64,000 nucleotides of DNA from Chalara sp. BL73. Taxonomy: Eukaryota > Ascomycota > Leotiomycetes > Helotiales. This document shows, piece after piece, positions 34,118 to 47,639 of this stretch. The stretch is from assembly GCA_918026815.1 (NCBI GenBank), contig CAKJVC010000183.1:1-64000 (forward strand), written 5' to 3'. Under the pieces are notes generated by a model. The model did no database searches. It saw only the letters and a program-made list of their open reading frames with translations, and was not told where the DNA came from. Every line of letters starts with the position of its first letter. The first letter of the stretch is position 1. A program made the translations under genes and the position numbers.

Positions 34118-35843
34118 ATGTCGACAAGATCTTTGTCTTCGTCTTCGCTCCGGCCAGAATCAACAGGCGCTCTTGGGAGCGTATTTCTCATCACTTCCGA
34201 TGGACGTGTGCTCGACCTTCCGATCCCGAGCAACTCGCCTCGGGATCCACTGAACTGGAGCACGTGGAAGCGGTTAAGAGCTGGACTCGCCATCGTTTTC
34301 TTCTCGATCATTGGACTCGTGCTGGTGCAGGGCCCTAGCTTAATGTTTGTAGATCTGGTGGCAGCGTTCCCACCGGAGGTAAGCGAATTATCGCTCTAAA
34401 AGGTCAGATTGAGAGGAGATTTAACATGTCGAACCTTCGCAGGACACGAGTCCTTTTGATATCTCGATTCTTCTATCAGCCCCAACCCTTTTTATGGGCA
34501 TTGGTGCTTTTATCTGGATTCCACTCTCATTTGCAGTGGGTAGGCGACCAGTGTTTCTTCTCAATGTTGTTATTATGCTGGTAGCAACAGTATGGGCTGC
34601 TGAAGCCGTGTACTTCGTCGAAATCTTGCTTGCTGTTTGCCTCCAGGGCATGGCTACTGGCCTCAACATGAGTGGTGTAAGTGTTTAACCAGTGGTAAAC
34701 CCCGTCAAAATCTCTAACGGCGAGTAGATGCTTGTCATGATAATTGATCTCACATTCATTCACGAACGTCCTCAGTTCATCGCTATCTTCTGGTCTGTAG
34801 GGAGCTTCATCTGCCTTGCAATACTAGCGTCGATTCCACACTTAGTCGAAGCTAGCGGGAGCTGGCGTTTATTCTACAGTTACTCGGCTATTCCATCTGT
34901 CATAGCGCTTATCATGACCTTTTTCTGGTATGAGGAAACATACTTCGTCCGCCCGCCTGTCGCGTTTGACGGGCGGGTGTTGGTTCAAACGGCAACTGAG
35001 AAAGTAAAGATCTATGAAGAATGGATCGAAGTTCCAGGCGGAAAGGTCCTACCCGATACACCTGACGATACTTCGTGGAAATTGCTATCGCGGAAGTTCG
35101 GGTTTTGGAGAATAATGCCAGGAGGCTGGCGCAAAATGCTTGTGTGCTACCCCCAGATTTTATTGTGCATCTGTAATCCACTCATACTCTGTGTCGCACT
35201 GCTCAACGCTGTTGTCTTCGGTAGCATGCTTTCGATTGGTATGACATACGTCTCCGTACTCAGCTCTCCTCCTTACAATCTTCCCCTCGACATTATAGCA
35301 CTTGTTAACTTGGCCGGTGCCTTTGGAGCTCTTCTCGCATGGCCTGCCACCGGAATCTTGACTTCAAAAGTCTGTCAAAAACTCGCCATACGGAACGGTG
35401 GATTTCAGGATGCTGAACACTATTTGCCTGCCTATATCCTGCCAATTTTGGCTGGTATTGCAAGTATTGTCTTATATGGATGCACGGTTGAGTTGAATTT
35501 GCACTTCTTCCTCGTCTATGTTGCCTACTTCCTTAATGCTTTCACCAGCATCTCATTGGGCATCGCGAATACGCTTTGGGTCACTGCATCCTTCCCTCGA
35601 TGGGCGGCAAGCGCCCTGGTGGTAGTTGGAGGAGGCAGCTACGTTGTAAGCTTCGGTATCAGTTTCGCTATCTTGCCTTGGGTCAAGTCACAGGGATATT
35701 TGAAAGAGAACCTTGAAATTGGGATTCTGATTCTTGTGGGTGGGAGTTTGTTGATCCCTGTGGCCTTTTGGGGGAAGAGCTTAAGGCATTATATTGATAG
35801 GAGATGGGCCCGCTATGAAGTAGGTGCGTTGCGACCGCAGTAG
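34118..35843 (+). CDS. MFS transporter, DHA1-type
   Basis: A 12-helix-type major facilitator of 536 residues in three exons (introns 34379-34442 and 34677-34727), in frame. The N-terminal signature 'NSPRDPLNWSTWKR' is that of fungal DHA1-like drug:H+ antiporters and synaptic-vesicle-like transporters; motif A is replaced by 'FAVGRRPVFLLN'. A long central loop ('EEWIEVPGGKVLPDTPDD') separates the two six-helix halves, and the C-half has 'GALLAWPATGIL' and 'NTLWVTASFPRWAASALV'. The substrate is unknown. It stands between a gene-poor stretch and P450 relics, 5.6 kb from the halogenase; an exporter role for that cluster's product is possible but unproven. Confidence 0.87.
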
Positions 35844-36960
35844 GGCCAAATTAAGAAAACGACGCGATTTGGGCGTGGCCGTTAATGTTAATTAAGATTC
35901 ATTTTGCAGCACGATTCCAAGTCCGAGTTCGTAGGCGAGTGCTTTGTGATGGATATCGTGTATGGAGAGTATTTCAAACACCAATTGAGCTCTAAAGAGC
36001 TCCTGGGGTATATAGTCTTGAGTAGGATGAAACTGAAGGGTTCTATTTGGTTATGACTTTGTGAGACGCGTGGAGGACTTGAAAGAGTCTGGATGGTGTA
36101 TGTTTGCGTGGGTTGATTTGTGGTGACCTGAGGCGAAAGACTTTTTAATTATGCTGTATAGTGCAGCCTAATACCCTATTATGTAATAGTTAATGGTTAA
36201 CTCTAAAGATTAATCGATTATAAAAAACAAAATCAAAGGTAAAGGAAACGTGGACTTAATAAAATACTTTAGATGTGTATAACAAATGAGAAATCGACTT
36301 TTACAAATATTATATCAAAGAAATTAAAGCCTTTTATAACACGTACGACTTAAATAGTTGCTTATACTTATAATAAAGTAGAAAATATATCTAGTAACCC
36401 CTAACTCTAACCTCTAAGGCTTTAGACAATACAGTTCCATTAGTTACACGCTTAATCGCTAACTAGGTTTCATGCTAATCTACAGCTGAGACCACTCTTT
36501 GGCAAGTGAAATTAAAAAGCTTCAAAGCCTTGTAAGTTATATACACAGTGCTAATCATGACCTTCTCCATCTCTATCGCACGGTGCATATGTCAAGTAAC
36601 AGTTCGATTAAATTCGCTGGATGCTCCTCATCCCAAGCTTCTATCGGCGCGACTGAATGGAAATCAAAGCGGCACACATGTATGTATTCATGGCCACCGG
36701 CTCAGTCACTTGTGGGCTTAGTGGATATCAACATAAAACAGTCCTACGGACGTAACATCAAACAAGAGCCATGATTACTCCTCACAGCTAGATTCCTTTA
36801 TCCTTCATCTTCTCAACCTTGGGTTCGCACTAGCAATCAGAAGGTGATCTCACAGCGATGAGATTTTTGTGTAATAAGCAAACAATTCTCTATCCCCACG
36901 CTCTCACCTGTGGTCTGCGCAACGAGTTTTGCGCTTACGCATTTGCGGAAGAATTTGCAA
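35844..36960. other. AT-rich intergenic tract
   Basis: About 1.1 kb. The part from ~36170 to 36480 is very AT-rich with many TA dinucleotides and no open frame of note, the look of sequence altered by repeat-induced point mutation. A degenerate run of CCTAA-like triplets at ~36390-36420 is too irregular to be telomeric. No gene is seen. Confidence 0.5.
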
Positions 36961-38420
36961 GCTGCTAAACGAAGCTCCGAACGGGCCAGGTGGCTCCTAG
37001 GCCAGACGCGCGAGCCGGCCCCGAAGGCATGTACGGCCGTGGCGGCGTTGGCATAATGCTTCTCTCTTTCCAGAAAGCGAGAAGGGTCGAAGCGATGGTT
37101 GAATCAGCACACCAGACGGGTTGTGTTAAAGAGTAAGCACGGCTATACCTATCGGGCTCACAGAAGAGATTGTAATCGCGGTGGATTGTATAGGCTTGAG
37201 TGCAAACATTAATGTTGCCGAAAAGGAAGTGGCCGCAGAGCATGACACCGCCGGAGGGCATCTGGCGTGGGAGGCTGGAAGGGGCAGCGCCATAAAGCCG
37301 GAGCGTTTCTCCGATTGTGGCATTAAGCAAAGGCAGCGTTTCGAGATCAACATCTGTGAAATCAAACCTCAGTTCTCATACTTCGTCCTCAAGAGCTTTC
37401 TGTAACCCTGATCGCTTGAGCACAGCCTACACAAAATAAGTCAAAGTTTATAGCCGTAGTATTAGACTCTGCTACAATAAAGTTTCCGGCTTCGAAGTGC
37501 ACTTCGTGTTAGTAAAAGCTGCTTTATTGTTCTCCGTTTCAGCGAGAACTCTGGAAAAGATGTTTGGCGTTGTGCTTTTTCGCTTTTGCAGCTAAATATA
37601 GCGCGTGTGCCATACTCGAAAAAGCAACCAGTAGTCCGAAAAAACGTCCGAATAAATGCTAAAAGCAGATATTTACAGATTTTATACATCTGGAAAAGTT
37701 TTGCATTGGTTCCGCCGACAAAGAATGCTGACTCAACAGGATAGTTGTATGAATTTTTCTGAATCTATGCTTAGTGTATAATTGAAAAAAAAAAGTATAA
37801 AAATAGCTACTTGACTTATTTTTTTGCTTTAATACGTAAAACGACTCTTTAAATAACAAACGTCCAATAATGTCTGGTATGAAGTAGGTCCACTACTTTA
37901 GAACATCAACACTTGTTTCTGCAACATTCTTCTTGGTTATTGCAACCGCCATTTCAGCCTTCTTCCTAACCATGGGCCCCCGTGCTGGCGTAAACAAGTT
38001 TTGCTATATCCCCTGGCCATCAGCTGTCTTCTCTTTGCGTGCTGCTTTGGGTCACGCATTGCGAAGATCCCTGGTAACGCCTGGGCCGTGGTATTCTCGC
38101 ACAACACGGTCTTGTTGTAGCCCGAATTGATACGGTGAATTTCTCGGAAGCTGTCAAATTCCGCAATGGCCATCTCAGCCGGAGTGACGCGCACAATTGG
38201 GCCATAGCGATCATGTAGAGCACGTATGTAGTGAAGATGGCGGCCCCAAGCACCTGTGATTTTAACCAGAGATGAGTAAATTTTATGTACCATAGTCCTG
38301 GTGTAAGAGCCATCCATGATAAATAGCGGTCGGAGGAAATGGGGACGGGATTTCGATTATTGTCGTTCATTTTGTGTCCTGAGCCGCCATAACGGGTCCA
38401 GGGCTTAGCGCAAAGTTGAA
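36961..38420 (-). pseudogene. Cytochrome P450 pseudogene 1 (heme Cys lost)
   Basis: A broken fungal P450 read on the minus strand. N-terminal pieces: 'PGLWYIKFTHLW' (38300-38260), then after a one-base frame change 'LHDRYGPIVRVTPAEMAI', 'REIHRINSGYNKT' and 'MRDPKQHAKRRQLMARGYSK' (to ~37960). The middle (about 37340-37930) is replaced by AT-rich sequence with no P450 similarity. The C-terminal part resumes with the K-helix 'GETLRLYGAAPSSLPRQMP' and 'TQAYTIHRD' (37330-37190), then in another frame the heme loop 'FGAGSRVWPRSHLARSELR'. The cysteine that should coordinate heme (after GSRV) is tryptophan, TGG at 37002-37004. Frame breaks, a lost middle and a missing ligand make it non-functional. 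Confidence 0.75.
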
Positions 38421-39163
38421 GGAGGAGGATATCTGAATCGGATGTTGTGGGGGGGGGTCGGATGGAGGTGGTCCCCTTCAAATAAGGACGACATGGTGCT
38501 ACCCTGCTCTAATGGCGTACTGTTTGGCGGGAATCTTGGTCCCATATCTGATTTGTCGGGCAACTCGAATCTTATGAAGGTAAAGTCCCGTTCATGTATG
38601 GGCGTCCAATGTTGTAAATCTCGTCCACACTTCGGGCTGCGGGGGAGAAGCAGAAGGGACCTGAGATTGTTGCCTGCACTTACGGGGGATAAGAAAATAG
38701 CCTGCCAGGAAAGCAATACGGGACTTAGGTAAGCTATTCACGATTCGCGATGTCGAGAGGCTGCACAGTGGATGGGGAAAGAAAACAAAGGCTGTGTAGT
38801 AAGCATAGGTAAGAAATATAGCCTAGGAGGGATGGTAGAAAGAGAATATTAGGTTGGACGGTAGAGAGCCTGACATATAGGAGAAATGGGATGGTTACAA
38901 CGAGAGGGGTAAATATATTATTCTATTCAGTATAATATAATCCTATCCACGAGGCTATCTTATATCAACTAAAGTATAAACGCCCGATAGTGAGTCGGCC
39001 TTGTTTTAGCATGCGAGCTCCCTATCTGTAATATCGAAAGATGTTTATTTGAAAACTATAAATATCATTCAAGACTACACGCATTAATTCATCAAATTCT
39101 AGTAACTCTTAACATTAATCTTCTACTTTTAGGAGCAACATTAAAGCGGTCTTATGCCTCCAC

Positions 39164-39900
39164 TTTCTATAGTTCCATTTCTGAAGCTAACTTAATCTTA
39201 ATTCCATTCCGCATTAACGAGCTCACAGCGAGATAAAGGTCATCCATAGCCAAATTCTGTCCAATACAGGACTTGGCCGACGCTGAATATAGTAAAAAAT
39301 GCCTCCATAGCCTGGTGGCTTCGAGCCAACGTTCAGGCTTGAAGTTATTAGGGTCTGGGAAGACCGATGACGAACAGTGGTGAAGGTAGTTCTGCATGCC
39401 GACTACCGTGCCTTCTGGTATGCATACCCGCCTACCGGGAGAGGCTCTTTCAGGAGGCGCGGCAATATGGAGCGTTATGAGAGCAACAAAAGTACGATTT
39501 TAGTAGAATGGAGCTTTAGCAAATGCTTCGAAGCTATGAAAGATAGTTGCTAAATTACCAATTCAAGTGGGAAAGTTCAAAACAAACGGATTTACTGCAC
39601 TGTTTTTCATAGCCAGGCTTTCAAGGAGATTGGTGATATCTACGGGACTCTGAATTGCATCGCCGCAGACGATTTTGGTATATATATCACTAGAAAATGC
39701 TTCTAGAATGCAATATAATCTTGCTTACATAAGACCTCTTACATGGGAAACCTTTATATATGGGAATCAGGATTTGGAACCAAGCGTTCCCATATAACCA
39801 GGTCTGACTGTAGCCAATATCAAAGCTAGAGAATCTGACTGAGACGGCGCCGGGAACATGTCTAAGAGCGTTGAAGAAAAGGGCTCGTAAGAACTACAGA
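39164..39900 (-). pseudogene. Cytochrome P450 pseudogene 2 (C-terminal fragment)
   Basis: A second, independent P450 remnant. A continuous minus-strand frame from ~39475 to 39164 gives '[18 protein letters not shown]', '[15 protein letters not shown]' (the meander P-E-R-W element) and a heme loop '[17 protein letters not shown]' in which the cysteine is kept, ending with '[16 protein letters not shown]'. Around 39760-39900 a peptide beginning 'NALRHVPGAVSVRFSSF' looks like the proline-rich N-terminal hinge of a P450. The I-helix and K-helix between are missing or decayed in AT-rich sequence. Different residues around the heme loop show it is not simply a copy of the neighbouring relic. Confidence 0.65.
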
Positions 39901-40400
39901 TATTACGCATCAGTCACGATGTCCATATGTTTGGACGCAAGATTTGGTAGATCTATCCCGTTAGGAGCGCGCCCGTTAAGATATTTAAGGTGTATATTGA
40001 TAGTGAGTGGGTGGTTGATTAGGCAGAAATGAAGGTTCGATCTGAAAATAACAATTATTTTATCTCTTTTGCAAAGGCCAGAAGGAGGGTGGGGTTGGAG
40101 AGCAGGGGGACACTTTGATGGCTTTCACTGTCCTATATACACTTTACCCTATAAATATCTTATGGATGCAAGTACTCTAGAGTCATGATATGCTTTGGTT
40201 TAATAACTTTAGGAGATTTTGGGTTTGAAGTACAAAGCCAGTAAGTGTAAGCAAACACTACTGTTAGAGAGAACAGGATTTAAGGAGTAAGGGCACAAAT
40301 ATCTTTATATATAATTTGAAATAAACTAAATGCGATGAAATGAGTAGAAAGCAAAGCTTCAGGCTTTTTACTTCATAAAGTTATAAGTAACAATAGATTC

Positions 40401-40740
40401 ATACTATGCGCATCACTGGAAAGGGCGAGCACAACGGCGTCGAGGGATACCAAACCACAGCTGGCAGCCGCCAAGGCTGAGAAGAAAGTGTTGAGCGACG
40501 CTTTGTTAGAGATGTTTACAGAAAAACGGACTACTACTTGCTTCCTTTGCCTTGGGGGAGTAACGCTTACTGTTCGAAAAGCGCACTTACAGGCTTGCCA
40601 GTCTAGGAGACTGGACAAAGGACTTCATGCGGAAGGATCTGGCTTACATCAAAGAAGACCATATTCCGGTGTAAGGTCTGTCGAATGGGGCTGAAGCATA
40701 AGCAGCATCTCCAGAGTCACGCATGAAGCATCTACAAAAC
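40401..40740 (+). pseudogene. C2H2-type fragment resembling FluG-domain protein tails
   Basis: A short relic on the plus strand. In one frame: 'AAAKAEKKVLSDALLEMF' then 'KRTTTCFLCLG'; after a one-base frame change 'KRTYRLASLGDWTKDFMRK'; after another change 'CKVCRMGLKHKQHLQSHA', giving C-x2-C and H-x3-H-type pairs. This order (C-x2-C-L-G, a helical linker, then a second C-x2-C...H...H unit) resembles the C-terminal module of fungal FluG-domain proteins, which are abundant near mobile DNA. Two frame changes and the lack of an upstream FluG domain indicate a fragment. Family assignment is from memory and moderate at best. Confidence 0.45.
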
Positions 40741-43356
<2,616 letters not shown>

Positions 43357-44079
43357 TGCGTTCTTAAAGCGTCCACATTCTTGCAAGTCAGTTTGTTGGT
43401 CCGAATTAAAGAAAGCTCCAGTTTACTATAGTCGTGCTTTTCTCGTTAAAATAGAATTGATGATATTTATTATATCTTTACATATCTCAAAGAAATTTTG
43501 CGTTAGAGATAATGCCTAGGAATACTTACCTAAAACCGCAAGTTTGTCGCTCCAGGAGTTTGGTCTTGCAGCCTGTGCGGCTGGAAGAGAGGCGGCCATA
43601 CACAAAGGAACATACACAAAATCGAAGGCGACAAGCAATGTAAATGTGCAGTTGCACTACTCGCGGTCTTTTTCATCAAATTTTAACACAAAAACCATGT
43701 TTCTGGCCTCCAAGTATAGAATGAAATGATGAGCCTGGATTGCATTCCGTATGAATGGGTATTGGAGCAGAGGAACCACCAGGTCTAGGATGAATGTCCC
43801 TTAGGTAATAGGCCGTAAATTAGCCGCTGTTTTCGAGAGATTTGGGGAGTGTAGCCCGCCCCTTAATGCAAGAATGTAGAGAAGCATTGACTTCAAAGTA
43901 GAAGAATGACACAAAGAATACTATAATAGACTTATCTATTAACAAAACCGTATATCTACGTAAACTCACTACCAAAAGCTTTTAGAACTGAACCAAAGAT
44001 TGCAAGTGTGGTTATCGTGAGGTATAATTATAGATAGTCTACATGAATGACAGTTCCAAAATAATTATCTAAGTCCTGA
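43357..44079. other. Convergent intergenic, no gene seen
   Basis: About 720 bases between the 3' ends of the halogenase and the first BBE-type oxidase; AT-rich, no supported gene. Confidence 0.4.
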
Positions 44080-45833
44080 CTAAGGATACTTCATCGGCAA
44101 TGCGTTGTTGAACGCAAAGAGATTATCTGGATCCCAGGCCTTCTTAAGTCTTGCCAAACGTGGCAATTTTCCAGCACTGTAGACCTGCTCGAGCGTCTCG
44201 TCTCCATGTGAATAATTTACATACACCGATAAACCAGGGTATCCGGAAGTAGCGGCGAAGTCTTTGCGGAGCTCGCGTCCTAGGGCGTTTGATGGAACTT
44301 CCACGTTACTTCCTTTTTCCCAAGTAAGTTCTACAAGCCTAGATATTGAAAACGACCTCTTAGTCACTGGATTCTAAATTACGACATCCGGGGTTTGAGA
44401 GTTATTGCTTACAGATAGGTGATTGTCTCTCTCCAAGGATAAGCTGTTGTACTATCAGGTATATCCCTAACTTTCTGAGGCGGAAAGCTCTCAAGTGAGA
44501 TAGCAGAGCCTCTACCCTCGGGATACCTTGCATAGAAATTTGCTAGTTTCGTGAATGCTGATATATAGGTAGGTGCGGACAGAGTACGAAGATTGGCGCT
44601 ATAGATACTTCTGATAGCGCCAGGTTCGCATATGACCGCATCGAGGCCAAAGCTCGTGTCAGTATTGAGATTCCTCCATGTAGGATTGGTGATATTGGTG
44701 AATACTGGCTGGAGGCTGAGGATAGGAGCCATTACGCGAAGGGCCTCTTCTCGGGGACCTGCGTATGCCCAATTGGCTATGATTATTGGCTTTGCTTATG
44801 TTAGAGCGTATAATATATTTTATGGGAATGATTTATTTTCAAAGACTTACTGAGTTGCTCGCGGTATCCCAGATAACGTTGGAAATTGCGGCTAGCTTTG
44901 CCGGAAAAGTTCCTTGTCCATTGGCCATCGAAGCTAATGTATTATAATAGGAGACGTTTTTGTCTGCAGGAAAAATCATGTCGACACTGGTAAAGATAGG
45001 AGCGTTGGAAATCGGTTGAACCTTGTAGGTTGCAGAGGTAATAACAACTAAGTTGGCGCCGGCTCCTCGGATTCCCCAGAACAAGTCTGAGTTGGAAGTT
45101 TCAGACACTTGTAATACTTTGCCAGAAGCTGTTACGACTGTCGCGGATATGAGAGCATCACTTAATAAGCCGTAGAGTCCCTGAAGACGACCAACTCCAG
45201 CTCCTATAGAGACTCCGACCATACCAGGACAGGAGCATGTTCCGGTCTCTGGTGAAGCGTGAGCTGCAGATATGGAACGGGGTTTGAGATTTCATGATAA
45301 CTTACGTATTAAAAAACCGGCCGCATACAAAGGTTCGACAATGTCTCGAAATCGAACTCCACCCCCAATAGTCATAGTTGCTGCCTTCTTATTGATAGAC
45401 ACACTTTTCAGTTGGCCCAGATCAATCGAGAGGCCATTATCAAGACGTCCTAGGTCAGTATTATATCCATGACGACCTCCTGTAGCTAGAAATGGAATTT
45501 TGAGAGCCTTTGCAACTTTGATCTAGGGGAAATTAATTCATCAAGCTTCGTAATTATATCAAATGAGCTTACAGCGTTAACAACATCTGTTTTGCTGCCC
45601 ACAGTAACAGCAGCCGAATAAGTTGGTGGATCAAAAATGGTCCATCTTTCAGTTGCATTCTTGAAGCCGGGTGAATCGGGAAATGATAGTATAGTCTGTG
45701 GAGACCATTTTATGCTGTCATGAGTGAGAGCAGCTTTCAGGTCGACCGGTCTCGAGGGAGGAATTGCTACGGCGGCAAGGCCACTGCGAGCGAAAAAAAG
45801 ACAGGTTAAACTTAACAAGAGGTAAAGATACAT
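44080..45833 (-). pseudogene. BBE-type FAD-linked oxidase 1, apparent frameshift
   Basis: A secreted berberine-bridge-type oxidase (FAD_binding_4 plus BBE C-terminal domain). The leader 'MYLYLLLSLTCLFFARSGLA' is a signal peptide; 'GGRHGYNTDLGRL' carries the His that would bind FAD, 'CSCPGMVGVSIGAGVGRLQG' the partner Cys, 'FWGIRGAGANLVVIT' follows, and the end 'WDPDNLFAFNN' is the BBE signature. Introns 44339-44412, 44790-44850, 45265-45305 and 45523-45572. The coding sum is one base over a multiple of three: just before 'CSCPG' an extra base in the AAA run (about 45240-45242 on the plus strand) shifts the frame inside the otherwise perfect 'PETGTCSCPG'. An alternative donor at GTATGC would restore frame but delete conserved residues. 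So it is either recently broken, mis-sequenced, or oddly spliced. All other parts are intact. Confidence 0.65.
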
Positions 45834-47639
45834 CTCGATAGTCAATTTAGAAGGCCGAGGTAAGTGGTTTGATGAAATAAAGTTCCCTTTAAGTTTTGAA
45901 CAACAGGTGGGATCGAGGCTCTGTTTACAACCCTTCCGACCTCACTCATCAGCTCAGCATTGCTCACGATAGCTCAACCTGAACATCACCCCGCCATCGG
46001 CCAACAGTATCCACTCACTCATATCATATTCGCTTCACGTGCCGCGTCGCAGTTTACTTTAAGGAGAGAATTGGTGGCGTTTAAGATTACTATTGGCGAC
46101 AGGGCTGATTTGGGGTTGGTGTTAGTCCAGGAGTTAGAGGCGATGTAAGCAAGCCAATATCCAATATGCCACTATATATTCCTAGCAAGCGTTTGTTTTA
46201 TAGTTTTCCTATAATTGAACTTACTGCTAAGGTAATTTAATCTAGATACTAACGGTAGTAGGCTTAGGCTAGAATGAGTCTTGAAGAGGATAATTTATAT
46301 AATATCGTTAATTTAGAACTTTAAAGTGGAGTTATCTATAAATAATTCTAAATAATAAACTTATATCAATAATCCTTTTGTATGATCTAAAAATTAGTTT
46401 TTATTTAAAATTAGACCAGCCTAATCTAGCCTTACGGAAACCAATCTAGCCTTTTCCTTATCACTTAACCAGGTATCGAATGGTACACGCGTTCCTTAAA
46501 GACGGCTCAGTCTCGTACGAACGGCACAATCTAGGCTGCCTACCGAGGCGTACCTATCAAAGCTGGAAAACCCATCTCAGGTTGTGTGCTTTCACCGATC
46601 CTTTTAATGTCCACGCCACATGGCACGGTGTCTGTGAAGAAGTGAGAAAACTTTCCCATGTGGCGTAAGACATTACCCGTTAAGTGTATTAGGTCTCAGC
46701 CTCAACCCTTGGCATGCGTGGCATAAACGTGGGCGGCGTTCTATGTTACATGTGTATCGAGCATCATATCGGTACCCCTGGGTAAGCTAGATAATATCGT
46801 ATCTCCATCATTGGCTCTTCCTAGAATTGTTCTATGTAAAACAGGTCGTATATGCGATAGGGCGGAAGAAGCCTTGCTCAGATGAGCGGCGTAGCTGAGG
46901 TGGCGCTTTAGTGCCTGATTCGCGCCCGAACGGCTATCTTTTTCAGAAAAGCATTCTGACCGTTGTAGGTAAGCAAGCCAACCTGGAGGCTCCTACGCTA
47001 CCAACGCAACTATCAGGCTCAGGGCATTACATCTTCCTCTTCATCAACCCGATCCAATTAGATAATAGGCGAAGGCATGTAGACATGGCCTGGGCTGCTT
47101 ATCGAGTTTTCTTGGATGCGGCGTAGTACAGGAGGATCAAGATAAGGTGGCTTCTTACGGGAGCACTTTTAGAACATAACGAAGCCGTATTATGTAGAAG
47201 AATTCGCTGAGAGAAGCCTTAGCCAATTGTTAATGCTAATTGGATTATGTACAGGGTTGCAACGGGTTCATAGTGAGGGCCGCCAAATCTTAGTCAAATA
47301 ACTCCACTTGCTATGGCGAGGCACTTTGTCCAAATTGTTGTGCCTTGCCACAAACCGACTGATCAAATCTGCTGGAGCGGGGCCGTCAGAATTCGTGAGC
47401 AACTAAGCTGATGCAATCGATATCACCATGGCTGAACCAAGAAATTACTATGACAAATGAGTATGCTCTGGCTCTAGTGAGTCACGAAAGTCGTGGAGGA
47501 GTATCTCCCATGAGGGGGGATGCTTTGAGTCTATGGAAATTAGTTGACGGAACACGGTGAAGTAGGGGCTATAACTTCTCTTCGCTGTCCAACCAGTTCA
47601 GAAATTCATCACAGATCACAGTAAATTACTTTTGCAATC
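45834..47639. other. Divergent intergenic between two BBE-type genes, AT-rich core
   Basis: 1.8 kb between the start codons of the two BBE-type genes. A core of about 46150-46470 is strongly AT-rich with few long frames, like mutated repeat DNA, flanked by more balanced sequence with short unsupported frames (46480-46668, 46911-47126). Nothing else supportable. Confidence 0.45.

Noticed and set aside
36390..36425. CCCTAACTCTAACC-like run near the AT-rich block
   Set aside because: Irregular and short; not telomeric sequence.
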